Assembly (NCBI GenBank): GCA_047495785.1
Contig: JBLDXI010000042.1
Coordinates: 3,286,001 to 3,350,000, forward strand
Length of the DNA stretch: 64,000 nt
Source of the DNA: Lepidodermella squamata
Lineage: Eukaryota > Gastrotricha
Reading direction: 5' to 3'
The translations under genes and the position numbers were made by a program. The notes below the pieces were generated by a model, which was given only the letters and a program-made list of their open reading frames with translations, made no database searches and was not told the DNA's origin. Shown in pieces: positions 1-11,607 of the stretch (its first letter is position 1; the number at the start of each line of letters is the position of its first letter).

Positions 1-1
1 T

Positions 2-1034
2 CGAGTCGTTGTCGCAACAACAGGCGCTTTATATCGAAAATCTTGTCCTAGATGCCGCATGATGAAATGCCGACAGCTTGGTCTGGGAAAGCGGAAATCA
101 GCGAGAAATTCGCAGAAACATACCGACTCGAATTCTCAAAGCTCTCAGGAAACTTTGGCGATAAGCCAAGATTCGATGACGCTAGAATCACCTTCATCAA
201 TAGCCCAACCTGAGCTGAGCCAGTTCGAAAATATCCTTCAGCGATTCATCCCAGCTATCGGTGAATTCCAAGAGTCTTTGAACCAGGTAAAATTCTGGTT
301 TTAAATTTTTTTAAATTTTTTTCTCGATTCTTAAAGCTGCCATTGAGGCGAAGGGCGATTCAGTTTTCATCCGGTGCCGAAGCTTGGCGTAGCGTTATGC
401 TAAATTTCGAACATTTACTGCGGATTTACAAGAAATTTCTCACGAATGTGATACCGAATTTCGCATCAATGCCACTCGAGGCGCGTTGTTCTACCTACTC
501 TCAGACTTTCATCCCAGTCTGGTTGACGATTTCAGGCCACGCTTCACCGCTCACGCCATCGATGGCGCAGGAAAACGCTCTCCAACTAGACAATTTTTTC
601 CCCGAGGCTAAGGTTGATTTCTTACGGAAATTATCTCTGAATTTTGAACATTTTGATTATTTCAGGGTCAAATTGAGGAATCTCGGCATATTTGGGCTTT
701 GATCAACAGCTGGAATCCAACTCCGACGGAATTTGCGAGTTTTATCGCGGCGATGTTGCTCGAGACCGATCCGAATAGACTCTTAATTACGACCCCCGAG
801 GCGAGCCAGGACACAATGGCCATTGACGAAACTATGCCGAACGAGATACTAGCAACGTGGCTGTTGAATCTCGCGAATTTAGGACACCCTGTGACAGGCG
901 CTGTTAAAAACAGCGTCAATTTCGCTAGAGAGCGGCGCCAAAGTGCGGCTATTGAAATGTATAGGCGACGAGCAGCTGAACTCGCTGGAATAAACAGCCC
1001 GTTATACGTTGATGTTTTGACTCTGGATAAATAA
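2..1034 (+). CDS. nuclear-receptor-like protein, 5' end missing
   Basis: This is the 3' part of a nuclear receptor gene and the upstream exons lie outside the window. The first visible codons encode the end of the second zinc finger, with the typical C-P-R-C-R-x2-K-C core followed by GLGK. My exons are 2-286, 337-612 and 666-1034, all joined in phase 0 (about 309 residues). After a serine-rich hinge comes a helical domain with LPLRRRAIQF, a SMPLEARCSTYSQTFIPV segment and an FFPEAK...HIWALINSW segment. The two neighbouring genes have the same segments in the same order, so this is the receptor-type ligand-binding region, although very diverged. An AATAAA signal lies at 1071-1076, just after the stop. 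It is the first of three tandem paralogues. Family membership follows from the finger remnant and the paralogy. Ligand and target genes cannot be inferred. Confidence 0.7.
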
Positions 1035-1453
1035 ATTGAAATTGACAGAAAAATATTTAATACAGGTGACAATAAATCGTGAGTATTTTAATGTCCCTGA
1101 TACGTGGATGAATTAGTGTTCCGTGGATAATGTATTTGCATCTGCATCAGACCTTCACACTCACCTAGACATTGATCGATATTAAATTTCAAAGCATTGA
1201 ATGTCATCATTTTTTTCTTTCACTGCTGTCAATTGGCTGAAAGCGCGCCGCCTCGCTGTCGATTATCGATCAAAATTAATTAACCTCCACACGGCGGCGT
1301 TTGCCTCTAACGCACGTCTGCTAACTGGTTGAAATAAGCTGATGTTTATTTTTCAACGACGCAGCAACAGGTCAAATTGCGAGATTTTCTTTCCGCTATT
1401 TTTTGTCCCCTATTTCGCAGTTTTTTCATACGAAATACGTCCGACTTTCCTCG

Positions 1454-3255
1454 ATGCAGGTGTTCAGTAGTGAGATCAGTTTAACAACCCTTTGCCAGGT
1501 TTGCGATCAACCTGGCGGGGTTCCTTATAAACGACAACGTTACGACGGCCTGACCTCAATATGCATTGCTTGCAAGGTAAATTTTTTTTAAAAAAGTACG
1601 AAAATCACGATTTAATTTTTTCAGAAATTTTTCCGTCGAAATTGCTTTAAAAATGTTGATTCAATGCATTGCAAGTTCACGGCGCCAGTTTTAGCTGCTG
1701 ACTCCGGAAATTTTACGAGCCGAAAAAATCGCTTATGTGGCAGTAAATCCTGCCCTCGATGCCGTTTAGCAAAGTGTTTCAAACTCGGGCTAGGCGGGCG
1801 GGCTCAACAGGGCAGTGATTTTGGCAACGATGATGAAAATTCGAGCGCGGCGGTGATTTCAAACAATTCGAGCAATTTGTCGAGCCCTCAGCAGCAACAA
1901 GTGATGATTGTCGATCGTAAACGGGCTGACTCTATAGCGAGTAATAACAGCAGTTTTTACAATGGCCGATTCAGTCTTAACTCTGAGCCATCTCTTGAAG
2001 ATTGCACAGGCGCGGAAGGCATGCTTCGAAGCATCATCCCAGCCCTGGCTGAATATGAGAGCGCATTTGCAAGGGTATGAGAGGCTTATTAACAATGCGC
2101 GAAAAAATCGTTAATTTTCTTTAATAATTCTGAAGCTTCCATTACGGATGCGTGAGGTGCAATTTCGGGACGAAATCGACGCATGGCAGCAAAACATGCA
2201 CAACTTTGAATGCTTGACAGTTTTTTTCAAAGAATTCGTGAAAGCGATGCCAGGTAAGAAATTGAATAATTAAAACACAAAAAATTGAAAAATATTCATT
2301 GAATTATAGAAATTAATTTCAAATTCTTGCAAATTATAATAAATTAATATCGGGTTCAATTAAATATTAGAATTAATTATCGGATAAACCCAGCACCATC
2401 TCGCAAAGGAACCACGTGCCAGTTTCAAATTGCTCATCATTAGCCGTGACCTACTTTCCGCCAGCCCGTTTGATGGCTATGATTCATTGTACAAATAGGT
2501 CAACACGTGTTTCTCAGGTCAAAACGTTCGATTTCAGACAAAAATATGTCGACTACGTTCACATTAAGGGGATTGAGTCGAGGGCCGTCACGTGAGGCTT
2601 CTACATCGATCAAGAAATGAAAAAGCCGAAATCGCAGGGAAATTTAGGGAGAAATTTAGTACCACGACGCCTAGAACCTCAATTTCAGTAATGAAAACAT
2701 TTTGACCTGATGTTTTTTTTTAATTTTCCAGGTTATTCCGAGCTGTCCCTTGAAGAACGAGTCAATTTGTACGCGAGCTCTTTTCTGCCGATTGGACTAG
2801 CGATACCCTGCCGGTCCACGCCTATTCCAGCGATAATGACGCCGAATAACTTCGGACAAATCGACGAATACTTCCCGGAGAATAAACGAAAACACGAAGA
2901 CACGCACCGACTGTGGATGTTGATCGCTCACAACTGGCAACCGTCGATAGCTGAATTCTGCTGTTTACTAGTCTCGCTTTTCTACCACGACACGCGGTAT
3001 TCCGGCCGAGTGGCCGGGTTTCAAATGGCACTTGGCGCCACCTTAATGCGGCAGTGCAACGGTGACTGGAAACTTTTCAACGAGCGCCTTGAACTGCTGC
3101 AACATGTTGCAAATGCCTTGAGATCGGCGGCTGAGCGGCGGAAGGCTAACATTGACGGACTGGTGAAACGACGGACAGATATTCTATCAGTTAGCAAGAT
3201 GTATACGGCAGTTCTATTTAACGACAGTGGTAAAAGCGACAGCCGTAATCCATGA
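1454..3255 (+). CDS. divergent nuclear-receptor-like protein
   Basis: A four-exon gene: 1454-1576, 1625-2074, 2136-2253 and 2732-3255, about 404 residues. The start is the first in-frame ATG before the finger. Finger I has the pairs C14/C17 and C37/C40, followed by KFFRRN across the first intron, a classic nuclear-receptor intron site. Finger II ends in C84-P-R-C87 and R-L-A-K-C, but the stretch between its first cysteine (C57) and C84 is about twice the usual length. A Q/S-rich hinge follows. The last two exons encode the helical ligand-binding-like region (ELSLEERVNLY, DEYFPENK, HRLWMLI). Junction phases 0, 0 and 1 fit both neighbours. The third intron, near 490 bp, is long for this window. 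AATAAA lies near 3403. This is presumably a nuclear DNA-binding transcription factor with altered finger geometry. Confidence 0.75.
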
Positions 3256-3784
3256 GACTCAAATTACTCGTGACTTCTCATCGATAAAATCGTATCCTTT
3301 TTCAATTTCAAATATTTTATTTTGACCTGGCTCTGATGAACTTACCAATTGAAAAAAATTGAAAACATTCTGCACCAAGATTAATGGAAAAGTGACAGTC
3401 ACAATAAAGCATGTTTTAGTCTCAATATTTCGCCTATTTTCCGGAAAATGTATACTCCTACTACTCCTACTAATGTATACTCAAGGTATAAATGATGTCA
3501 TGCCTTCGAAGGATCGCGATTCAATCGTTTCCTGATACATCAGGAGTCTGATACCCGCGCTTATGACATCAAGTAATTGAGGCAACCCGTGAAGATTGGA
3601 TCTTTAATTAGGAAGACCTCGTGATTCCAAATTCGAGTGAAAAATTAGCGAAATAATGACTGAAAATTGTATTCGCCCCATGGCTTTACGACGCTAGATA
3701 TCCCTTTAAGACAAGTCTTACCCCACTTATATGAGCTAATGATAGATGAAAACTCCATTTAAATCACTGTTCCGGAGCCTTTTT

Positions 3785-3985
3785 ATAGGCAGACCGCCAT
3801 AACAGCGAATACCCGAAACAGCGAACGCGACAAAACAGCGAAAAATCTAATTTGCGACATAACAGCGATTTTAATATAGCACATTACACAGCATTTTGGG
3901 GAGGATTTTTCGCTGTTTCGTCGCTTTCGCTGTTATGTCGGTTTCGCTGTTCTGCGCATTCGCTGTTTTGACGTCCTACCTTTTT
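3785..3985. repeat. inverted-repeat element with AACAGCGAA subrepeats
   Basis: The left arm carries AACAGCGAA-type units at about 3800, 3817, 3833 and 3861. The right arm, about 3905-3970, carries the same units in reverse orientation (TTCGCTGTT) at similar spacing, so the two arms can fold back over roughly 80-90 bp. No ORF is present. It looks like a MITE or foldback element whose arms are themselves short tandem repeats. I could not identify a target-site duplication. Confidence 0.6.
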
Positions 3986-4197
3986 ATAAATTCGAAAAAT
4001 ATGTACTTTAATTGCATATATTTTCAATTGAACGGGCTGCATTTTTGTTCGGTTGATTAACTTTAACCATTTATATCAATCAAACCTTCATGTTTGAAAA
4101 TCGTTTGAAATTAATATAATTTGACAACTGGCGCGTACATTCGAAGCACTTGTAACAAGGCGTCTGCTTTTCCAATGTTCTAATTTTTCGAATTTTC

Positions 4198-5807
4198 ATG
4201 GAATTTACACATTGCCAAGTTTGTGGCCTAGTTGTAGAATCCCAGCATCCCAATTTTCATAAAAAGCAGCTTAATTCATTGGATGCAATCATATGCCGGG
4301 CATGCAGGGTGAGTGATTCGAAAAAATCCCTAAAATGCTGAACAATTAATAATTTTTTCTTAGAAATTCTTTCGCAGAAATAAACCGAGGCCGATAAGTT
4401 CGTTAATATGCCTGTCCGGAACTGCGAAATGTCGCGTTTCCAAGGCTACGGCAACTCACATCGCCTCAGGCGTTGTGTGGCGCATGGCCTGCCCTCGCTG
4501 CCGATTCGAAAAATGCCTAGCCCTAGGAATGATGGGTATGACGAATATTTCAACTTTTTTATAAATCACTTGTACCATTTTACTCTCAGAAAGCTCCAAT
4601 CGCGATCCTAAGAAAAGTGTCCGTGATTCGGGACAAAAAAATAGGCCGTTCTCTAAAGCCGATTGTGTTTCAAGCGAAACGAATTTATCTTCAAATCCAG
4701 CCGTCGAATTTTCGCCAAGCCAAGAACCAATTATGCCTCACTTCGCCTCGGCTGAAGAGACATTATCGGGTTTAGTAGACGCGACTACTGGCCTCTCTCG
4801 AGCTCTGATGACGTCGCCCTTGAAAACTGCAATTCGGCTATTCGAAAGCGAATCTCAAGCTTGGCAGAGCTCGATGGAGCAGTACGAATTTATGGCAAGA
4901 AACGTGACCAATTTCATGAAAAATTTACCAGGATTCCTCGACATTCCGGTTCAATCGAGGTGTAAAATATTTTCGAAGGCATTACTTCCAATCATCTACG
5001 CGGACACAAATCGGCTCGAGCCGACTACATTGACTATGGCTAGAGAAAATTGGACGCAATACCTGGGATTTTTCCCAGAATTGAGCGTGAGAGCTTAGAA
5101 GTTCCAGAAAAAAATCGCCTAATTTTTGAGTTTAGTACTCGATTCAACAATCTCATACGATTTGGTCTGCGATTTCGAACTGGCAGCCGAATTTGATCGA
5201 GTACTCCTGCCTTTTAGCCTATATATTCATATTGAGTAAGTTTTTTTTAAAGAGCAAATTTTGATCCTTTTTGGGCGCTTGAAATTGGAAAAATAAAAAA
5301 ATTGCAATTTTTAAGTTTTATTTTGAATTAAAGTTTTATGTATTTTTTCAAATTTCCTGTTAATTTTTAAGATCAAAATTTTAAAATTTTATAATGTTGA
5401 ACTATCAAAATTTATTACCTAATTTATTTAAATTTTTTAATTTGAAAGCATATCAAAATGCGGCAACAACTGATCCCGAACTGCTATGTCCCGGTGCGAA
5501 GCTTAAAATCGACGAGCTATTCCAAGCCATCCAAATGTCGATATTTCAAAGTGCCAAGGGTGATATGGCAACCTTCACGCAACGCCTTCAGCTCATGATC
5601 TGCGTCGCCGAGTTGCTCGTGAGTGGGTCAGAGCGGTACAATGCTGCATCGGCTGAGCTCATTCGACGCCGGCCTCACTTATTCACCGCCAATCCTATCT
5701 ATTCAGCCGTTCATTCGCAGAACTGGCAAGGCTTGACAGCTGATCGTCAACCGGATGATTCACCTCGCGAGCAGAAATTTCAACTCGATCTCTCACCTTC
5801 CGAATAA
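4198..5807 (+). CDS. divergent nuclear-receptor-like protein
   Basis: A five-exon gene: 4198-4308, 4364-4535, 4590-5086, 5136-5235 and 5449-5807, about 412 residues, with all junction phases consistent. Finger I has C-Q-V-C and C-R-A-C pairs, then KFFRRN, with an intron at the same codon as in the gene upstream. Finger II starts with C-L-S-G-T-A-K-C and ends ACPRCRFEKC-LALGM. The loop between is about 19 residues, against the canonical 9 or so. The C-terminal part repeats the paralogous landmarks: IPVQSRCKIFSKALLPI, LGFFPELS and TIWSAISNWQPN. The fourth exon was found from phase and homology to the neighbours, since it is too short to stand out as an ORF. It is the third member of the tandem cluster. 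Ligand and partner are unknown. Confidence 0.75.
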
Positions 5808-6562
5808 TTCAAGCGTGACTAAGTTTCGCTCGACTAGCTAAAATAGCTCAGCAAATGATGGAAATTCATTAAAAATGCGTATTAATGCGCCAAAATGTCG
5901 ACAGCGATGGGTTAGTAATTATCTCGCTGCATCAACTCTCTGGAAAGTAAACAGCCGATTTTGCGGAAAACTTCCATATTTAGCCACTGCTTTTATCCCG
6001 CAATTACCTAATACTTATTCGTCGTCAAAATTGCCCGAATTGTAACGTGTGGGGATCTTTCACCAATTATCACACATGTCGGTTGGATTGCTCCGAAATG
6101 TAAAACGTGCGTTGTTTTTTTCCAAATATTAGCCACTAAAATCTTCATGAATAAATTTGCTCGTTTTCACGTTTATCATACGTTTATCTGTGGGACGACA
6201 AGCGTCTACAAAGCGGACAGAGGATACAAAAAAATGAAAAAAAGAAAAAGATACAAAAAAAATTACAAAAAGGTAAGAAAAAGAACAGCAATGAATATAC
6301 TTACATCAAGTTTCAAAAGTGCATTATCATATGAGGTTATTGCAGGTGAATACAGTTGATTCTTGTGGATTTGCAAACGATGACCGTTTTACTGTTAAAG
6401 TTTCGTTATTGGTGAATCAAAAAGATGTACATGAGCGCGGTATCATATATTTTCAGCAAATGGCAATATACATTCTCTATCTAATTTTTAGCCTGATGCT
6501 GGCGATATAAAACAATAAGCGGCAGCATTTTTTTATACGCATTAAGTTCGATTGTCCTTTGG
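5808..6562. other. intergenic, no supported gene
   Basis: This is the AT-rich gap between the third receptor-like gene and the convergent hydrolase gene. It contains a lysine-rich open frame near 6147-6359 that reads out an A-rich stretch (KKMKKRKRYKKNYKK). It has no paralogue in the window and no clear splice context, so I do not call it. I see no RNA gene or mobile element here. Confidence 0.5.
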
Positions 6563-8260
6563 TTATTGAGGCTTGAGGGTTCCAAAAATCAGGCTGCTGC
6601 CGCCACCTGTTTCACCGCAATGAATCTTGATAGCATCATCGGTCTTCGACGGCTCATAGTTAACGAATTGACTGAGGAGAGTAACAGGAAAATAGAATTT
6701 TCCATGAACCTCCAGGACCATGCTACTTCCCTTCTCGAAAAACGTTGAAGAAGGCAACAGTTGAACTGTAACAGTCTCTGGAGTGTTCGGTTTCAACGGT
6801 ACCAATTTATCAAACGGTTTGTCCGCGTTCCATGGCTCATGTTCCGGGTAAGAATCGTACGGCTTGCGCAATGCGATTCGCTGCCAGCCCTTGGTAACTA
6901 CGTCCAGGCCCCAGCCATTCATGCCCTCGAAATTGACCTCATTGCCTTGCGGGTCATACTTCCTGACACACACGAATAGATTGCCGTCCTCAGCTGTTTC
7001 AGACGAAATCAAAAGGTTAGCTTTCATCGGCCCCGAAACAATAGTATCTTCATCAAACGTGTGCTTGAACGAAGCTGAGCTGCTCAGGAGATGGAACGAA
7101 ACAATTTTATCTTCCAGCTTAGCCTTCGAATCAGCAACTTTCATCGTTCTATCTCCGTGGAGGCTGAATTTAATCCAAGTGGTCTGCTTCACTGGGTAAG
7201 CAGGTTCCTTGAATTTCAAAACGGAGTGAACATGGCTGCTTTGGTCGACAACTTCAACGCGAACTCGCGGGACGTCTAGCATTCCGTTGCCTGTTTCACC
7301 CTTTAGGAAGTGGCTGAAAAACTTCAGTTGCAGGGCGAGGCTTTCTTCGCTGTAGTAAATGGCCCATTTTCCTTTACGATGTGTGTAAAGCCATTTGTGT
7401 TCGGAACTAATGGTTCTAAACACACGGAACGAACCCTGCGTGTGCAGGCCCTGATCCGAGTAGCTCATGCACACCAAAGCTGGGCACTTGATGTTTGCCA
7501 GGTTAGGCGCCTTCGACAGGTAAAATTTATCGTTGCGGGTTTCGTGCTTCACCTGCAGGGCACGGGTGTCCTCGAGGTTGTTTTCTCTTATGCTCTTACA
7601 CCAGATCTCCATGAACCCGTCTTCGCGAATTCCACCGGGAAGAGCGACGTCTTTGTAGAAGTCAGAAAAACCCTCCCATGGGCAAATCGCTTTCAGATGA
7701 GGTGGCTGGAGAGCCGCTACCTTGTATTGACTGATAGCCAGATAAGATACTCCATTCAGACCAACTTTGCCACTGCACCATGGCTGTTTCGCGATCCATT
7801 CAATAGCATCGTAGTAGTCCTCGGCTTCTTTGTCAGAGCAGGGGATGGGTATTTTTTCGTTCGACTTCGACTTGCCGTAACCTCGAATGTCCAAGTTAAT
7901 GACGTTAAAGCCGTGAGGGACCCAAAATGCCGGGTCAGGCGCTTCCCACCCGCAACCTTCAGACATGACGACATGATTATCCACGCGGATAACTCTGTAC
8001 TGCTTAGGGACTGAATTGAAAACCCAGCCTCGCTTAGGCAAATTATCCTTCGAATAAGGATGGGCAGACATGATGACAGGTCGCGGCTCCTTGAGACCTT
8101 CCACGCCAGGTGGCCGATAAAGATTAGCATACAAAGTGGCGCCATCTCTCATCGGTATGGCTATGTCGAGATCGGCATAAACACCATTAGGCAGTGGGAT
8201 GATAGTCACGTTAGGCTTGATAATTCGAAAAAGTCGGTCAAGGGAATACCAGAGAGGCAT
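6563..8260 (-). CDS. CocE/NonD-type alpha/beta hydrolase, intronless
   Basis: This is a single uninterrupted frame of 565 residues from ATG at 8260 to a TAA at 6563. It matches the X-Pro dipeptidyl-peptidase S15/CocE/NonD layout. The N-terminal alpha/beta-hydrolase core has R-P-V-I-M-S-A-H-P-Y-S, the D-x-R-G-Y-G-x-S motif near residue 124 and nucleophile Ser172 in N-G-V-S-Y. Asp269 (Y-S-D-Q-G-L-H) and His294 (Y-T-H-R-K-G-K-W) are placed as the catalytic acid and base. The C-terminal half is the beta-sandwich (jelly-roll) part typical of this family. There is no signal peptide, so it is probably cytosolic. Members cleave acyl, ester or X-Pro peptide bonds; the substrate here cannot be told. 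The family is mostly bacterial and fungal. The lack of introns among intron-rich neighbours suggests gene transfer or a retrocopy. Confidence 0.9.
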   Translation of the reverse strand: MPLWYSLDRLFRIIKPNVTIIPLPNGVYADLDIAIPMRDGATLYANLYRPPGVEGLKEPRPVIMSAHPYSKDNLPKRGWVFNSVPKQYRVIRVDNHVVMSEGCGWEAPDPAFWVPHGFNVINLDIRGYGKSKSNEKIPIPCSDKEAEDYYDAIEWIAKQPWCSGKVGLNGVSYLAISQYKVAALQPPHLKAICPWEGFSDFYKDVALPGGIREDGFMEIWCKSIRENNLEDTRALQVKHETRNDKFYLSKAPNLANIKCPALVCMSYSDQGLHTQGSFRVFRTISSEHKWLYTHRKGKWAIYYSEESLALQLKFFSHFLKGETGNGMLDVPRVRVEVVDQSSHVHSVLKFKEPAYPVKQTTWIKFSLHGDRTMKVADSKAKLEDKIVSFHLLSSSASFKHTFDEDTIVSGPMKANLLISSETAEDGNLFVCVRKYDPQGNEVNFEGMNGWGLDVVTKGWQRIALRKPYDSYPEHEPWNADKPFDKLVPLKPNTPETVTVQLLPSSTFFEKGSSMVLEVHGKFYFPVTLLSQFVNYEPSKTDDAIKIHCGETGGGSSLIFGTLKPQ

Positions 8261-10328
8261 TTTTCAATAAATTTGCAGGCAATCTAGATTAAATGAAAGG
8301 TTAATCAGTTCTGAGATATCAGGCACCTTTAGGTGAGAATAAGTTGCAGGTTTTTCCGCGCGAAGTAAACTGTCGCTTATGAAACACTGCCAAACCGTCT
8401 GATATTGGCCTTAGTTAACGTATACGTAAGACCAAATAATGCGCTTCGTGATAAAAAAAACGTTTGTAAAAACTGGGGCAGAAAAAACATGGAAAACATT
8501 GCTTTTAGCGCCATGCAGAAATAATGAGCAAGTAGTAGTTTATTGATCATAGATAAATAAATAAGAGAGATCTGACTGCATTATGAAGATAGCAGAAGGA
8601 TTCCAGCAGAATAGACTTCCACTTATCCGATGGACTTCATTTTCCATTGTTATAGACCATGCAAAGTCAATAGAAAAAACCGTACACCGATAACACCTTC
8701 TGTTGGCATTATTCAAGAATTGCTGCTTTACTATGTGTGGGTATAGTGTACTCCTTTTAGGACATCCCTGTTATAGCGGGCAGAATTGCGTATCATGCAT
8801 TAATACGGTGTGATGTAATGTTGAAAAGTACGCTGATTCTCGTTGTGCATTCCGTTTTCAAGGCGGGATCACCTGGACTTCTGTAGCGGCAAAAATCCAG
8901 GTGAGGCTGCTCACCTGATCAGGTAGATGCTTCGAAAATGACACCAATTGATTCCCCGTGTATGAAAACCGTGGAATTCAAGCTTTAAGCCTATACACAG
9001 ACTATAGGCTTTAGTCTACTCTATACTCGTGTTATTAAAGTGTAACCGAATTCGATGTCATGACTGCCCCATGTGAAGATGTCCGCGCCAAAATGAGACA
9101 AGAAAGCAAAAATTCTCGATGAATTATTTCCTCACACTTAAATGTACTACAGAACTCACTATTAGCTCGAAGTTAGCAGAATAATTCCAGCCGAATAACT
9201 GCGAACAACTGAATGAGATCGAGAAAATCGACCGTCCTCGAACCGGCTTCGATTTCCACCCTTTGTCTTCAAATGATTACTCAGGTGATTCAATGATACA
9301 GTTGTCTGCGTTGTCAGCAATTTGGCCACCTGACACGGAACTGCTTGAATGAAGATCGCTGTCTAATATGCGGCCGAAATTTTGTTTGCGATTTGGCCAC
9401 TGTTGCAATTGTGGCGATGGGAGTCTTGCAAACTCGAGGGTTCAACCTCGGTTCACAAGGACAATCAAGACAGGACAATCTAACGAAACCCTAGAGTTGA
9501 TGCGACTGCATAAAATTGGGAAAACTTCTAAGGAACGGGTAGTTGGGATCCTTAATGGTTGTTGTTGGTCAGGCTGTCACCTTGATGGAGGCGGAGGGTT
9601 GGTTGAGACGTACTAATATCGTAATAAATCCCTGTTTTTATACAAATTTCACTGCGCCATATGCCCCTCGTGTTTCAACCAAAATGTCGCCCAGGAGTTT
9701 AGGATGTTGAATGCGCTCGGCTTTCCCCGTCATCACCCGCCTAATCGCCTATAAATTCTCGCCTGCCATTGGTACTACCGCCCCCTTTGCTGGACTGATC
9801 ACGTCCTTCTCTGACCTAATTGTTTGCTGTTTAATAGCTCTGCGTCCTTCGTCTTCCTGCCTTCCACTTTATCGTCTAGTTTATTCCTTGCATCTGCCTT
9901 TCTTTCGCCCGGACTGTGCTTTCTTGTTCCTACTCCTCCCTCTCATTCTCTCCTTCTGCTTTCATCTCATCACTGTCTGCCCTCTTTACTGCTGAGGCTG
10001 ATAAACTAACTCCGCGTGTGATAAAATTCCCAATGCTGCTGCCTCGCATCTGCCTCCTTCTTCGACAAGCGCCCTATCTCTGCGCCATATCAAATCCGAA
10101 AAGTCATCATCATTTTTACCGTTTTCCAACCGTTTTCTTGTTTATCTCTATCGGCATTTCACTTTTGGTTCATATAACTTTATCTCGCTGTCATGATGAT
10201 CTGCCAAAACCAAACTGTCAAGCGATGGCTTAGCAATTTTCCCGCCGCTCTCTGGACAAAATCTGCTGTTAATTGGATTAAAAGCTCATCAGATTTCGCC
10301 AAAAACATCTAAGCGAAACAGTTTTTAA
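8261..10328. other. intergenic, no supported gene
   Basis: About 2 kb separates the hydrolase gene from the first four-cysteine gene. A pyrimidine-rich tract at 9720-9990 keeps several overlapping frames open (runs of S, L, F and P). That is a composition effect, not a gene signal. The hydrolase promoter should lie just above 8260, but I see no distinctive element. Nothing else in it can be supported. Confidence 0.5.
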
Positions 10329-10879
10329 ATGGAAAGTGTTGTCATCACTATGATATTCACGCTGAGCTGGTTGATATATCGTCCAATAGTATCGGCTGAT
10401 GCTGCTCCGATAATTCTTCAGTCACTTGGCTTCGAGAATAATAATACAAATAATGAATCCGCCATTGTTATGGCTCCTGAGGATTCCCTTAATGGTGCAT
10501 CCAAGTCCGAGATAGTTCAAGTTTTGGTGGAGAAGTGGAATTCGACTAGGAGAGAAGCCCATCAGCAGAAAAAGCGTGGCCAACATCCTTTCTCAAGTAA
10601 GTTGAACTTTACGAAGCTTAGCCGACTGCTCTCATAGTTGCCTAAACTTATCCTGCAGGTCAAATCGCAAGGTCTTTGATGGACAACAACGTTGATGAGA
10701 TGAGGCGACTGTCTCGGAGAATGCATCAGGCTGAAAGGAAGTGCCGCTACGAATTGTGCATGGTTATTTTCTACCAGTCACGCGCGATTTGCTCCGGCGA
10801 AGGGGCGTTTTACATGTGGGCACAATCGATCGCTAGGCAGATTCTTAACCGACCTTGCGAAAGTCATATTTCCTCGTAA
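10329..10879 (+). CDS. small secreted four-cysteine protein, family member 1
   Basis: Two exons, 10329-10596 and 10659-10879, joined in phase 1, give 162 residues. The N-terminus has a hydrophobic stretch (VVITMIFTLSWLIY) fitting a signal peptide. A variable N/S-rich middle follows, with a basic QQKKRGQ that could be a processing site. Exon 2 encodes the conserved domain C-x4-C-x10-C-x21-C with E-R-K-C-R-Y, I-C-S-G-x-G-A-F-Y-M-W-A-Q and L-N-R-x-C. The four cysteines could form two disulfides in an otherwise helical domain. It is closest to the copy at 25.5 kb: both have ten residues between C2 and C3. I recognise no named family. A secreted hormone, an effector or a structural peptide are all possible. 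Confidence 0.75.
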
Positions 10880-11420
10880 AACCGGAACTGAAATGAAGTT
10901 TCGGCGGCAACTTTTTTCGTGCAACGCTTTCCTCTTTCCGTACAACGCAAAATATCTCTTACGCATAACATGCGGTTAAACCTTTGAAAGCACCTTTGAA
11001 AGGCCCGGAAATGTGCAACCTGAAATATCGCTGAATTTCTTGAAACCTTTTGTTGTATATCTCCCAACTGTACAAACGCATTATCTATTTGTGTACAACA
11101 GGCTTTTATTATTAGTAGTAAACATGAGTAAAGATCCCCAAATCGTGCAAAATATTTGCCACAACATGGTCGACTATTTTGTCACAAAACACATGGCCGG
11201 CCGAATTTGCCTGTCCAGTTTCTTTCATTCGATATTTCATTCGAAATTATGAAACTCATCGTTTCCGCGTTTAACTTGATAACAAACTTCATTCGGCTTT
11301 ATTGGTTAAAGTTGGCTTAAATGCAAACTGGCGCGGAAATAAACTCACTCAACGTAAAAAGTGAGCTTGAACTTTCGTGTAACTAGAGTTAAAAATTGAG
11401 TATAAATCATGATTTCGTAT

Positions 11421-11461
11421 GCGCGCATATGGTGTGTGTGCGTGTGTGTGTGCGCGCGCAC
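11421..11461. repeat. alternating purine-pyrimidine microsatellite (GT/GC)n
   Basis: About 40 bp of nearly unbroken alternating purine and pyrimidine: a GCGCGC block, GTGTGTGTGCGTGTGTGTGT, then GCGCGCGC. Such tracts are prone to Z-DNA and to slippage. No gene overlaps it. Confidence 0.8.
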
Positions 11462-11607
11462 TCTTCCGCTCGACTCACTTTTTGACTCGAGAGAAGCGCG
11501 CAGAGTCGTCAGCGCACTCGCTTTTTAAGCGCGCAACCATACTCATTTTTTTTCTTCATCAGTTTGGAAGATAACCGTGCAAAAATTAGCCTGCGCTGAG
11601 TACGAAC

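Noticed and set aside
6147-6359. Lysine-rich 70-codon frame
   Set aside because: It reads an A-rich low-complexity stretch with no paralogue and no known motif.
6566-8287. Several + strand frames, the longest 234 codons
   Set aside because: They are antisense shadows of the hydrolase gene, whose frame is complete with catalytic motifs.
9711-10233. Overlapping + strand open frames rich in L, S, F and P
   Set aside because: They reflect a pyrimidine-rich tract open in several frames at once, with no splice partners or motifs.
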